From Mesorhizobium sp. LNHC252B00 (GTDB lineage: Bacteria; Pseudomonadota; Alphaproteobacteria; Rhizobiales; Rhizobiaceae): DNA of 55,645 nt. The DNA is taken from positions 437,236 through 492,880 of the forward strand of contig NZ_AYWO01000001.1 of NCBI RefSeq assembly GCF_000502955.1, in the 5' to 3' direction. The notes below the pieces were generated by a model. That model searched no databases and was not told the origin of the DNA. It saw only the letters and a list, made by a program, of their open reading frames with translations. The position numbers and the translations under genes were made by a program. Shown here one piece after another: positions 26,509 to 34,392 of this stretch. Within the stretch, counting starts at the first letter, position 1, and each line of letters begins with the position of its first letter.

Positions 26509-26546
26509 GCATGAAAAAGGCCGGGTTCGTCCGGCCTTTTTCATGC
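26509..26546. terminator. Strong bidirectional terminator
   Basis: A perfect 16-bp stem (26509-26524 with 26531-26546) and a six-base loop GTTCGT. The stem core AAAAAGGCCGG / CCGGCCTTTTT gives a U-run in both directions. It can end the exporter transcript from the left and reads leaving the tmRNA gene from the right. Confidence 0.9.
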
Positions 26547-26640
26547 CCGCAGGCCAGCTACGCCGTGGATGAAGCGGACACGCTCCTCAACCGGAAGCTG
26601 CCGTTGCGCGTGACGCAGAATTGAAGGAGGAGGGGAGAAG

Positions 26641-26972
26641 TGGAGGTTTCTGTTGCCAGGTACCTCCGAACCCCGCCTAGAAGTGCGAACCCCTAGGGCT
26701 TGAATTGAAGCTATCGCACCGCTTACGCGGCGAGACGTGCTTCCGCATAGTTGTCATTTGCAACTACAGGTTTAGCCCGATAACGGTGGTACTATGCCGG
26801 GCAAAAGTACGATCTTTACACCTTCGTCGATCCTATTTCGCCCCCAGCAAAAACCGCTCTGTCGCCAACAGCGGCTTTTGGTGGAGGCGCCGGGTACCGC
26901 CCCCGGGTCCGAACGGCTTATTTCATCGCCCATTTATCGCCATAGTCGGTCAAGCCGACAAACTGAATATAG
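26641..26972 (-). ncRNA. ssrA: tmRNA, circularly permuted two-piece form
   Basis: Ribosome-rescue RNA. In transcription order: an acceptor piece (about 26972 to 26879) ending CGCCTCCACCA with CCA encoded, its T-stem CCGGG/CCCGG closing a 7-base loop GGCGGTA; a spacer of 33 bases (26846-26878) with a hairpin that should be removed; then the coding piece starting GGGGGCGAAATAGGATCGAC at 26845. GGGGGCG pairs with CGCCUCC over seven pairs and includes the G3-U70 wobble that marks alanine tRNAs. The coding piece holds the tag reading frame ANDNYAEARLAA and ends at a GGAGGT/ACCTCC hairpin near 26641. Permuted two-piece tmRNA is typical of alphaproteobacteria. Outer ends are approximate. Confidence 0.95.
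26723..26761 (-). other. tmRNA proteolysis-tag reading frame (ANDNYAEARLAA)
   Basis: Twelve codons from the GCA resume codon plus TAA, read on the minus strand. With the alanine carried by tmRNA, the full tag is A-ANDNYAEARLAA. It ends in the Leu-Ala-Ala recognised by ClpX, and its N-terminal half is where SspB binds in known systems. Confidence 0.95.
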
Positions 26973-27166
26973 GGGCCCATCGCGAGAAATGAAAGGCCGC
27001 AATGGCACTTTGTCCCGTGTCAAACCGCGTCTCCAAAGGGTTGACTTGGGCGCGGTCTCCACCGAAGCTTTGCTATGGTGAGGAGTTACCGACCTAGCGC
27101 ACACGTTGCAGCAGCGCGCCACAACCCTCATCGATCGGATCCGTGGCGCCGACGAGGGGAATTTTG

Positions 27167-27478
27167 ATGACCGACTATCTTGCAGACGTGAAGAAATACG
27201 ACGTTGGCGCCAGTGCGGATGCGGTCGAAAAGATCGTAAAGCATCTGGGGATTGCGCTCAGGAACCGCGATTCCTCGCTGGTGTCCTGCACCGATCCGAA
27301 GGAACTCGAACGCGTCAGGACCAACTGGGTTGCCAAGAAGCTCGGCATCGCCGATGCCGGCAAGGCCGATGCAGCCATCGAAAAGACGTGCAAGGCAATG
27401 TCCGCCGACAACACCAAAAGCCGGGTGACTTTCTACTATCTGGTTGCGAAGGATTTGGGCAAGCTCGGCTCCCTCTAA
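27167..27478 (+). CDS. DUF2853 family protein
   Basis: A 103-aa all-helical protein (DYLADVKKYDVGASADAVEKIVKHLGIALRNRD, then KSRVTFYYLVAKDLGKL). This pattern and length match DUF2853, a soluble family of unknown function. The start is chosen at the ATG preceded by GAGGGG; an in-frame ATG eight codons upstream lacks a site. It stands alone between ssrA and thyA. Confidence 0.88.
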   Translation: MTDYLADVKKYDVGASADAVEKIVKHLGIALRNRDSSLVSCTDPKELERVRTNWVAKKLGIADAGKADAAIEKTCKAMSADNTKSRVTFYYLVAKDLGKLGSL

Positions 27479-27637
27479 CGATCGCGCGTCAATTTGCGGA
27501 GGCTGGCGCGAGCCTTGCGCCAGCCGATGATGTTGTTGGGGACTGGCGACCTTCGGGCAGGATTTGCGCTGCTTTCTGGTGTTCGGCCGCCTGTCCGTCA
27601 GCTATGATGGCTGGACAACCGAATCGAGCCGGAACCG

Positions 27638-28432
27638 ATGCGCCAGTATCTCGACCTCCTGCAGCACGTGCTGGATAACGGTGCCGATCGCGGCGACCGT
27701 ACCGGCACCGGAACGCGCTCCGTCTTCGGCTATCAGATGCGTTTCGATCTGGCGCGCGGTTTTCCCGTCACCACCACCAAGAAGCTGCATCTCAAGTCGA
27801 TCATCCATGAACTTCTGTGGTTCCTGGCCGGCGACACCAACATCAAATACCTGACCGACCATGGCGTTTCGATCTGGGACGAATGGGCCGACGAGAATGG
27901 CGACCTCGGCCCCGTCTACGGCAAGCAATGGCGCTCCTGGCCGGACGGCCATGGTGGCTCAATCGACCAGATTGCAAACCTTCTCAAGGAGATACGCAAA
28001 AACCCTCAATCGCGGCGGCTGATCGTTTCGGCATGGAATCCAGCCGAGGTGGAAGCGATGGCGTTGCCGCCCTGTCACTGCCTGTTCCAGTTCTACGTCT
28101 CGGAAGGGCGGCTTTCCTGCCAGCTTTATCAACGGTCGGCCGATATCTTCCTGGGCGTACCTTTCAACATCGCTTCCTACGCCTTGCTGACGCTTATGGT
28201 GGCGCAAGTGACCGGGCTGAAGCCCGGCGATTTCGTCCATACGCTTGGTGACGCGCACCTCTATTCCAACCATTTCGAGCAGGCGCGCGAACAGCTGCGG
28301 CGCACGCCGAGGGCGTTGCCGACGATGTGGATCAATCCGGAGGTGAAGGACCTGTTTGCCTTCCGCTTCGAGGATTTCCGGCTGGAAAACTACGCCGCCG
28401 ACGCGTCGATCAAGGCGCCGATCGCGGTCTAA
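27638..28432 (+). CDS. thyA: Thymidylate synthase
   Basis: Methylates dUMP to dTMP using methylene-tetrahydrofolate, which leaves dihydrofolate. The 264-aa length equals the E. coli enzyme, and the catalytic cysteine is Cys146 in [12 protein letters not shown]. Other hallmarks are [12 protein letters not shown] near residue 20, the [10 protein letters not shown] segment (126-135) and [19 protein letters not shown]. The dihydrofolate reductase gene that regenerates its cofactor is at 33707, not adjacent; mod, cob and DUF4424 genes lie between. Confidence 0.97.
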   Translation: MRQYLDLLQHVLDNGADRGDRTGTGTRSVFGYQMRFDLARGFPVTTTKKLHLKSIIHELLWFLAGDTNIKYLTDHGVSIWDEWADENGDLGPVYGKQWRSWPDGHGGSIDQIANLLKEIRKNPQSRRLIVSAWNPAEVEAMALPPCHCLFQFYVSEGRLSCQLYQRSADIFLGVPFNIASYALLTLMVAQVTGLKPGDFVHTLGDAHLYSNHFEQAREQLRRTPRALPTMWINPEVKDLFAFRFEDFRLENYAADASIKAPIAV

Positions 28433-28597
28433 AACCCCTGCGCTTTACTCAACCCTGAAATCAGGCGCCGATCAGTCGATGCTGGCCATCACGTCCGACG
28501 CGTTGTCCACCGACGGGCTCTTTGGTGATCGAGCGGTGACGATGGCGCCGCCAATGTCGATCCCGGGATGCGAAGTGGTGCTGCCGGGCCTTCCCTT

Positions 28598-28619
28598 GTT
28601 ATATTCATGCGGATATATC
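28598..28619. promoter_or_regulatory. Candidate ModE operator upstream of modA
   Basis: Half-sites GTTATAT and ATATATC face each other across eight bases. This resembles the TATAT-centred inverted repeat bound by ModE in enterobacteria. The position, about 50 bases before modA, and the ModE-like gene at the end of the operon support it. Confidence 0.5.
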
Positions 28620-28667
28620 GGTGGGCAGGCTTCGAGCAGATCGGATTCGAACCAGGGAGAACTTTCC

Positions 28668-29459
28668 ATGACGCGCAAAGGTTTTGGACCGAGGGTGATC
28701 GCCATCGGCGGTCTTTCGGCGACGTTGATGGCAGTTCCGGCAGCACATGCGGAAGACAAGGTGATGGTGTTTGCCGCGGCCAGCCTCAAGGACGCGCTCG
28801 ATGCGGTGAACAGGGCCTGCGAGGCCGATGTCGGCGAGGCCGCGACGGTCTCCTATGCCGCAAGCTCGGCGCTTGCCAAGCAGATCGAGAGCGGGGCACC
28901 AGCCGACGTCTTCATCTCAGCCGACCTCGACTGGATGAAATATCTCTCCGACAAGAAGCTGACCAAGCCGGACACCGAAGTAAAGCTGCTCGGCAACGAG
29001 ATCGTGCTGGTGGCGCCGAAGGGCTCGGCGGTTGAAACCAAGATCGAGAAAGGTTTTGACCTCGCCAAGCTGATCGGCGACGGCAGGCTCGCCATGGGCG
29101 ACGTCAAAGCGGTGCCGGCCGGTAAGTACGGCAAGGCCGCGCTCGAATCGCTCGGCGTCTGGTCCTCGGTCGAGGGCAAGGTGGCGCAGGCCGAGAATGT
29201 GCGCGCGGCGCTCAAGCTGGTTTCAACAGGTGAGGCAGCCCTCGGCATCGTCTATGCCACCGACGCGCACGCCGAAAAGGGCGTCAAGGTGGTAGGCACC
29301 TTCCCGGGGGATTCGCATCCGCCGATCATCTATCCGGTTGCCCAGATCGCCGATTCGAAGGACAAGGATGCGCCGGCTTTCCTGAAATGCCTGCAGTCGC
29401 CGAAGGCCGGTAGGCTGTTCAAGGATCAGGGTTTTACCGTGCTCGCACCGAGCAACTGA
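28668..29459 (+). CDS. modA: Molybdate ABC transporter substrate-binding protein
   Basis: Periplasmic molybdate/tungstate-binding protein, 263 aa. The signal peptide runs to about Ala28 (ATLMAVPAAHA). The mature protein opens DKVMVFAAASLKDALDAV, with the serine after AAA that contacts the oxyanion in ModA. YAASSALAKQIESGAPADVFISAD and GIVYATDAHAEKGVKVVG are further family landmarks. AGGGAG precedes the ATG. First gene of modABC; a longer in-frame reading extending upstream is not supported. Confidence 0.95.
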   Translation: MTRKGFGPRVIAIGGLSATLMAVPAAHAEDKVMVFAAASLKDALDAVNRACEADVGEAATVSYAASSALAKQIESGAPADVFISADLDWMKYLSDKKLTKPDTEVKLLGNEIVLVAPKGSAVETKIEKGFDLAKLIGDGRLAMGDVKAVPAGKYGKAALESLGVWSSVEGKVAQAENVRAALKLVSTGEAALGIVYATDAHAEKGVKVVGTFPGDSHPPIIYPVAQIADSKDKDAPAFLKCLQSPKAGRLFKDQGFTVLAPSN

Positions 29460-29485
29460 GTTTCCAAGGGGCTTCATCTCGCAAT

Positions 29486-30190
29486 ATGAACTGGCTGCTG
29501 GACCTCACTCCCGACGAATGGAATGCGATCCGGCTGTCGATCAAGGTGGCAACGGTGGCGATGCTCGCCAGCCTGCCGCCAGGCATATTGATCGCGCTGC
29601 TGCTTGCTCGAGGACAGTTCTGGGGCAAGACCCTGGTCAACGGGCTGGTGCATCTGCCGCTGATCCTGCCGCCCGTGGTGACCGGCTATCTGCTGCTGCT
29701 GACCTTTGGCCGGCGCGGGCCGGCCGGCGCCTTCTTGGCCGACCATTTCGGCATTGTTTTCTCCTTTCGCTGGACGGGTGCGGCACTGGCTTGCGGCGTC
29801 ATGGGCTTTCCCCTGATGGTGCGGGCGATCCGGCTGTCGATCGAGGCGGTGGACCGCAAGATGGAGGCGGCGGCGGGAACGCTCGGCGCCAACCCTCCCT
29901 GGGTCTTCGCAACCATTACTTTGCCGCTGATCCTGCCTGGGCTGATCGCCGGCGCGATCCTGTCCTTCGCCAAGGCGATGGGCGAGTTCGGCGCGACCAT
30001 CACCTTTGTCTCCAACATTCCCAACGAGACGCAGACGTTGCCGTCGGCGATCTACACCTTTACGCAGGTGCCGGGTGGCGATGAAGGGGCGCTGCGGCTG
30101 ACGCTGATTTCCATCGTCATTTCCATGGCCGCTCTGGTGGCTTCGGAAGTGCTGGCGCGGCGTGTCGGCCGGCGGATGGACATCGAATGA
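29486..30190 (+). CDS. modB: Molybdate ABC transporter permease
   Basis: A 234-aa inner-membrane permease with about five helices. The cytoplasmic EAA loop is MEAAAGTLGANPPWVFATITLPLILPGLIAG, which docks on ModC. GEFGATITFVSNIPNETQTLP is the conserved C-terminal segment of ModB. It begins 26 bases after modA and overlaps the modC start by four bases. Confidence 0.96.
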   Translation: MNWLLDLTPDEWNAIRLSIKVATVAMLASLPPGILIALLLARGQFWGKTLVNGLVHLPLILPPVVTGYLLLLTFGRRGPAGAFLADHFGIVFSFRWTGAALACGVMGFPLMVRAIRLSIEAVDRKMEAAAGTLGANPPWVFATITLPLILPGLIAGAILSFAKAMGEFGATITFVSNIPNETQTLPSAIYTFTQVPGGDEGALRLTLISIVISMAALVASEVLARRVGRRMDIE

Positions 30191-31299
30191 GCGTTCTCGT
30201 CGATATCGGCCATCGGCTGGGCGGCTTTGCCATCGACGCCCGCTTCGAAAGCGCCGGACGGCTGACGGCACTGTTCGGACCGTCGGGGTCGGGCAAGACG
30301 ACGCTGATCAACATGATCGCCGGGCTGATCCGGCCCGACAAGGCACGCATCGAGGTCGACGGCCGCGTGCTGGTCGATACCAATGCTGGCCTTTTCGTGC
30401 CGAAGCACAAGCGCCGCATCGGCGTGGTTTTCCAGGATGCGCGGCTGTTTCCGCATATGAGTGTTGCCGGCAATCTGCGTTACGGCCGCTGGTTCACGCC
30501 GCCAGCGGAGCGCTATGCCGATATGGATGCCGTCGTTGATCTGCTTGGCATCGGCCCGCTCATGGACAGGCGACCGGCAAAGCTCTCGGGCGGCGAGAAG
30601 CAGCGTGTGGCAATCGGCCGGGCGCTGCTTGCCAGCCCTGGATTGCTGCTCATGGACGAGCCGCTGGCCTCGCTCGACGAGGCGCGCAAGGCTGAGATCC
30701 TGCCCTATATCGAACGGCTGCGCGACGAGACGAAAATCCCGATCGTCTATGTCAGCCACTCGGTCGCCGAGGTGGCGCGGCTGGCAAGCGACGTGGTGAT
30801 GCTGGCGCAAGGCCATGTCATCGCCAGCGGTCCGACCGAGGCAGTCATGCAAAGGCTCGACCTGTTGCCGGCGGAAGAACGCGGCGAGGGGGGCGCCGTG
30901 CTGGACACCAGGGTGCTGCGTCACGACGAGACTTTCGGCATGACCGTGCTCGGATCGGCGGCTGGTGAGATCCGTGTGCCACGGCTGGCGATGAAGGCGG
31001 GGGCGGCTGTGCGCATCCGCATACGCGCCCGCGATGTGATGATCGCCACCGAACATCCGGCAGGGCTCAGCGCGCTCAACATCCTGCCGGGAACCATTAC
31101 CGCGATAAGCTCCGGCGAGAGCCCGGCGGTCGACGTCGGCATCGACTGCAACGGCGCAACCGTGCTTGCCCGCATCACCGAACAGTCGCGGCGGACGCTG
31201 AAGCTTCATCTCGGAGGCAAGGTTTTCGCGGTGGTCAAGACGGTGAGCTTCGACCGGGCCAGCACCAGCGCCGGCCTGCCCGGTGAGGCGGACGGATGA
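30187..31299 (+). CDS. modC: Molybdate ABC transporter ATP-binding protein
   Basis: A 370-aa ATPase. Walker A GPSGSGKTT (31-39), signature LSGGEKQ (133-139), Walker B LLLMDEP (153-159) and the switch His in YVSHSVAEV are all present. The C-terminal 80 residues (LSALNILPGTITAISSGESPAVDVGIDCNGATVLARIT) form the molybdate-binding MOP/TOBE domain, which in relatives gives feedback inhibition of transport by bound oxyanion. Translationally coupled to modB through an ATGA overlap. Confidence 0.96.
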   Translation: MSVLVDIGHRLGGFAIDARFESAGRLTALFGPSGSGKTTLINMIAGLIRPDKARIEVDGRVLVDTNAGLFVPKHKRRIGVVFQDARLFPHMSVAGNLRYGRWFTPPAERYADMDAVVDLLGIGPLMDRRPAKLSGGEKQRVAIGRALLASPGLLLMDEPLASLDEARKAEILPYIERLRDETKIPIVYVSHSVAEVARLASDVVMLAQGHVIASGPTEAVMQRLDLLPAEERGEGGAVLDTRVLRHDETFGMTVLGSAAGEIRVPRLAMKAGAAVRIRIRARDVMIATEHPAGLSALNILPGTITAISSGESPAVDVGIDCNGATVLARITEQSRRTLKLHLGGKVFAVVKTVSFDRASTSAGLPGEADG

Positions 31300-31380
31300 T
31301 CGTCGCTATGTCTTTTTGGAATAGCGGTTTCGCCGGGAAGTCTCTAGTATGGGATTGGGCGTGACTGCGGAGGAGAAAAA

Positions 31381-31722
31381 ATGCCGTCGTTGAGCTTGCG
31401 GATAAATCTCGATCCAGACGGGCGCATCGGACCGGGCAAGATCGAACTCCTGGAGCAGATCGCCGCCTTCGGCTCGATCTCGGCCGCCGCACGCGGCATG
31501 GAAATGTCCTACAAGCACGCTTGGGACCTGGTGGAGGACATGAACCGGGTATTCGGCAAGCCACTGGTGGCGGCACAGACCGGTGGCCGCAAGGGCGGCG
31601 GCGCGCAACTGACGGGCGCGGGGCTCGCCGTGGTCAGCCGCTTCCGCGCCATCGAGCGTGCGGCTTCTGCCGCTGCAGCCACACATATGGAGGCGTTACA
31701 GGCGGAGATCGATGCTGGCTGA
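31381..31722 (+). CDS. ModE-like winged-helix regulator lacking the MOP domains
   Basis: A 113-aa protein corresponding to the N-terminal ModE DNA-binding domain: KIELLEQIAAFGSISAAARGMEMSYKHAWDLVEDMNRVF (about 20-58) then the wing AQTGGRKGGGAQLTGAGLAVVSRF. Full ModE has two C-terminal molybdate-binding domains, absent here. GGAG-type site lies before the ATG, and the gene begins 81 bases after modC. It probably represses modABC from the site near 28598 (inference). How it senses molybdate without MOP domains is unclear. Confidence 0.88.
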   Translation: MPSLSLRINLDPDGRIGPGKIELLEQIAAFGSISAAARGMEMSYKHAWDLVEDMNRVFGKPLVAAQTGGRKGGGAQLTGAGLAVVSRFRAIERAASAAAATHMEALQAEIDAG

Positions 31723-31726
31723 GTGG

Positions 31727-31772
<46 letters not shown>

Positions 31773-31774
31773 GA

Positions 31775-32560
31775 CTAGTCCTGTTCACTAGGCTTGCGAA
31801 GCAGATATGTGTCCATGATCCAGCCCTTTTTCCGGCGGGCTTCTTCGCGGGTTCTCTCAATCTCGGCGCCGACGTCACCGAGTCGGCCAGAGATGAGAAT
31901 CTCGTCCGGCGTGCCGAGATAGGCGCCCCAATGGATGACAGCGTCCTTGTCTTCCAGGGTGTTGAAGGCGCATTTGCCGTCGAGCAGGACGATGGTGCTG
32001 CCGGCATTGTCGGCCAAGCCTTCCTGCGTCAGGCGCCGGCCGGTGGTGATGAGGACGGAATCGCCGATCCGGTTCAGCGCCATTTTATGGCTGGCGGCAA
32101 GCGCCTGAATGGCGGTGATGCCGGGTATTACCTCAAGCTCGAACGCCACGTTACCCCGCAAGCGCACCCGCTCGAGGATGCGCAAGGCGCTGTCATAGAG
32201 CGAGGGATCGCCCCAGATCAGAAAGGCGCCGCAGCCATCCCCGGCAATCTCGTCGCCGATCAGGTCCTCGTAGATCGAGGCGATGGCTTCATGCCAGTCA
32301 TCGACCGTCGAGCGATAGGAGGGGGCCGGCCCATCTTCTATTGGCAGGTCGCGCACCGGCACCTCGAATTCGACGCGGCGTGACTTCGGGTTGGCGACGA
32401 AGCGGTCACAGATCTGGCGGCGCAGGTCGGCGAGCTCGTTCTTTTTCGCGCCCTTGTCGGGAATGAACAGCACGTCCGCCTGGTTCAGGCCTGATATGGC
32501 CTGCACGGTCATGTGGTCGGGATTGCCGGCGCCGATGCCGATAACGAGAAGCTTGCGCAT
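31775..32560 (-). CDS. cobF: Precorrin-6A synthase (deacetylating)
   Basis: Methylates C1 of precorrin-5 with release of acetate to give precorrin-6A in the aerobic cobalamin pathway. The 261-aa protein has the tetrapyrrole-methylase fold: KLLVIGIGAGNPDHMTVQAISGLNQADVLF at the N-terminus, GDPSLYDSALRILERV (SAM region) and EVIPGITAIQALAASHKMALN. The ATG with AGGAG upstream is chosen; a much longer in-frame reading adds about 90 residues of non-family sequence. No other cob gene is nearby, so it is separated from the main cobalamin cluster. Confidence 0.95.
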   Translation of the reverse strand: MRKLLVIGIGAGNPDHMTVQAISGLNQADVLFIPDKGAKKNELADLRRQICDRFVANPKSRRVEFEVPVRDLPIEDGPAPSYRSTVDDWHEAIASIYEDLIGDEIAGDGCGAFLIWGDPSLYDSALRILERVRLRGNVAFELEVIPGITAIQALAASHKMALNRIGDSVLITTGRRLTQEGLADNAGSTIVLLDGKCAFNTLEDKDAVIHWGAYLGTPDEILISGRLGDVGAEIERTREEARRKKGWIMDTYLLRKPSEQD

Positions 32561-32690
32561 GGAGCGAACTCCTGCCCGATCGGAACCTGTTAGTCCAGAC
32601 CGCTTGGGCTTACCCGCGGATACGGAAGGGCTTTGAAACGCCACGGTGAAACGGCTAGGGTCTGTAAGCATTCCAGCCGAGGAGGCTTTC

Positions 32691-33707
32691 ATGTTGCGAT
32701 ATGTTCTGACCGCCGCGCTGGCCCTGCTGGCTGCGCCCGCATTCGCCAATGATTCAGTTGCCGAACTTGGCACTGGCGGCCTGATCCTGTCGCGCAGCGA
32801 TGCGGTGGCGATGCAAAGCGAGGATCTTTTCATCTCGCCGGAAAAGGTGACGGTCGACTACGTCTTCCACAACAACACCGATCGGGATGTCGACGCGATC
32901 GTTGCCTTCCCGATGCCCGACATCGAAGGCGACCCCGAAGAGAGGCCGGCACTGCCCAACGATCAGAGCGACAATTTCCTCGGCTTTGAGGTGACGATCG
33001 ATGGCGCGCCGGCAAAGCCGCAGCTCGAGCAGAAGGTGTTCGCGCTCGGGATCGACATCAGCGCCGATCTGAAGGCGCAGAACGTGCCGTTTTATCCTTT
33101 CGGCGACGCGGCGAAGGCGGCGCTGGCCAAGCTGCCTCAAGCGGTTACCGATGACTGGGTCAACCGCGGCATCATCATCGAGGACACCGGCGGCGACGGT
33201 ACGGAGGCGAAGAAGGTCTACACGCCATTCTGGCAATTGCGTTCGACCTATTGGTGGCGCTCAACCTTTCCGGCCAGCAAGGACGTCCACGTTTCCCACC
33301 GTTACAAGCCGAGCGTGGGCGGCACCTCTTCGGTCAGCTTTTTCTACGACGGCAAGTTCCAGGGGCAGTACGCGACCTACAAGACGCGCTACTGCATGGA
33401 CGACACATTCGAGAACGCGGTGCGCAAGGCGGCCAAGGACGACGCCGACGGCTATTCAAAGTATTATGAAAATCGGATCGCCTATATCCTGACCACAGGC
33501 GGCAACTGGGCAGCGGGTTCGATCGGCAAGTTCAAACTGACGGTCGACAAGGGCAATCCGAGGGCCCTGGTCTCGTTCTGCGGCGACAATGTCAAAAAGG
33601 TCGGGCCGACGACATTCGAGATGACGGCGGATGATTTCGATCCAGAGCACGACATCGACATCCTTCTGCTCGAACCGTCGGATCGCAATGATGGGAACGC
33701 CAACTGA
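32691..33707 (+). CDS. DUF4424 domain-containing secreted protein
   Basis: A 338-aa protein with a clear signal peptide (LRYVLTAALALLAAPAFAND, cleaved near residue 20). The mature part begins AELGTGGLILSRSDAVAMQSEDLFISPEKVTVDYVFHN, the DUF4424 pattern of beta-rich exported proteins with no known activity. GAGGAGG precedes the ATG. Its stop overlaps the folA start as TGATG, so dihydrofolate reductase is translationally coupled to an exported protein of unknown role. Confidence 0.88.
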   Translation: MLRYVLTAALALLAAPAFANDSVAELGTGGLILSRSDAVAMQSEDLFISPEKVTVDYVFHNNTDRDVDAIVAFPMPDIEGDPEERPALPNDQSDNFLGFEVTIDGAPAKPQLEQKVFALGIDISADLKAQNVPFYPFGDAAKAALAKLPQAVTDDWVNRGIIIEDTGGDGTEAKKVYTPFWQLRSTYWWRSTFPASKDVHVSHRYKPSVGGTSSVSFFYDGKFQGQYATYKTRYCMDDTFENAVRKAAKDDADGYSKYYENRIAYILTTGGNWAAGSIGKFKLTVDKGNPRALVSFCGDNVKKVGPTTFEMTADDFDPEHDIDILLLEPSDRNDGNAN

Positions 33708-34225
33708 TGCATGTCGCAATATACGTTGCCATTGCCGAGAACGGCGTGATCGGGCGAGACGGCGGGTTGCCCTGGCGGCTTTCCACCGATCTCAAGCGCT
33801 TCAAGGCCGATACGATGGGCAAACCCATCATCATGGGTCGCAAGACCTATGAAGGCATCGGCCGGCCGCTGCCGGGCAGGTTGAACATCGTGGTCACCCG
33901 CGACAAGGCCTGGCGCGCCGACGGCGTCGAGGTCGCGCACTCGCTCGAAGCCGCGATCCAGCTGGCAACGGTGCGCGGCCGCTGCATGGCCGGGGTGGAC
34001 GAGGTCTGTGTCATCGGCGGCGGCGAAATCTATGGCCAGGCGCTGCTGCTGGCCGACCGGCTGCATGTCACCCATATACTGGCAACGGTCGACGGCGATG
34101 CGCATTTCCCGCCGATCGACCCGGATTCCTGGCGCGTCGTCAGCTCCCAGGACGTTCCAGCCGGGGAAAAGGACAGCCACGCGACGCGCTATTCGGTTTA
34201 CGAGCGCCGGCGCGCGAGACTTTGA
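33707..34225 (+). CDS. folA: Dihydrofolate reductase
   Basis: Reduces dihydrofolate to tetrahydrofolate with NADPH. The 172-aa protein shows AIAENGVIGRDGGLPWRLSTDLKRFKADTMGKPIIMGRKTYEGIGRPLPGR-type order: the Met20-loop GLPW, the catalytic acidic residue in STDLKRFK and the NADPH-binding GRKTYEGIG. The second motif is VCVIGGGEIYGQAL. The ATG shares its A with the TGA of the preceding gene. Confidence 0.96.
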   Translation: MHVAIYVAIAENGVIGRDGGLPWRLSTDLKRFKADTMGKPIIMGRKTYEGIGRPLPGRLNIVVTRDKAWRADGVEVAHSLEAAIQLATVRGRCMAGVDEVCVIGGGEIYGQALLLADRLHVTHILATVDGDAHFPPIDPDSWRVVSSQDVPAGEKDSHATRYSVYERRRARL

Positions 34226-34299
34226 ATGACAAAAAGGGCATCGAAGGAAGACAAAGGGTCGCGACCGGACCAAATCGGACGAACTGGCAGCGCATCGCG

Positions 34300-34328
34300 T
34301 TGAAAGCGCCTCGCGGCGTCCCTATAGA
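34300..34328 (+). promoter_or_regulatory. Probable promoter of hflKC
   Basis: TTGAAA (34300-34305), 17 bases, TATAGA (34323-34328). The same bases also read GTTGAA-N16-CCTATAG, close to the heat-shock sigma-32 pattern of alphaproteobacteria, so heat induction is possible. About 65 bases before the hflK start. Confidence 0.5.
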
Positions 34329-34392
34329 AGAACATACTGGATTTTGCGCCGAAATGCCGGCGCTTGAGGGAATTCCAAGCGAAAGGACATTT

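Noticed and set aside
26879..26920. Possible stand-alone tRNA-like T-arm with CCA
   Set aside because: No D-arm or anticodon arm nearby; the pairing with GGGGGCG at 26839-26845 and the downstream tag frame show it is the tmRNA acceptor piece.
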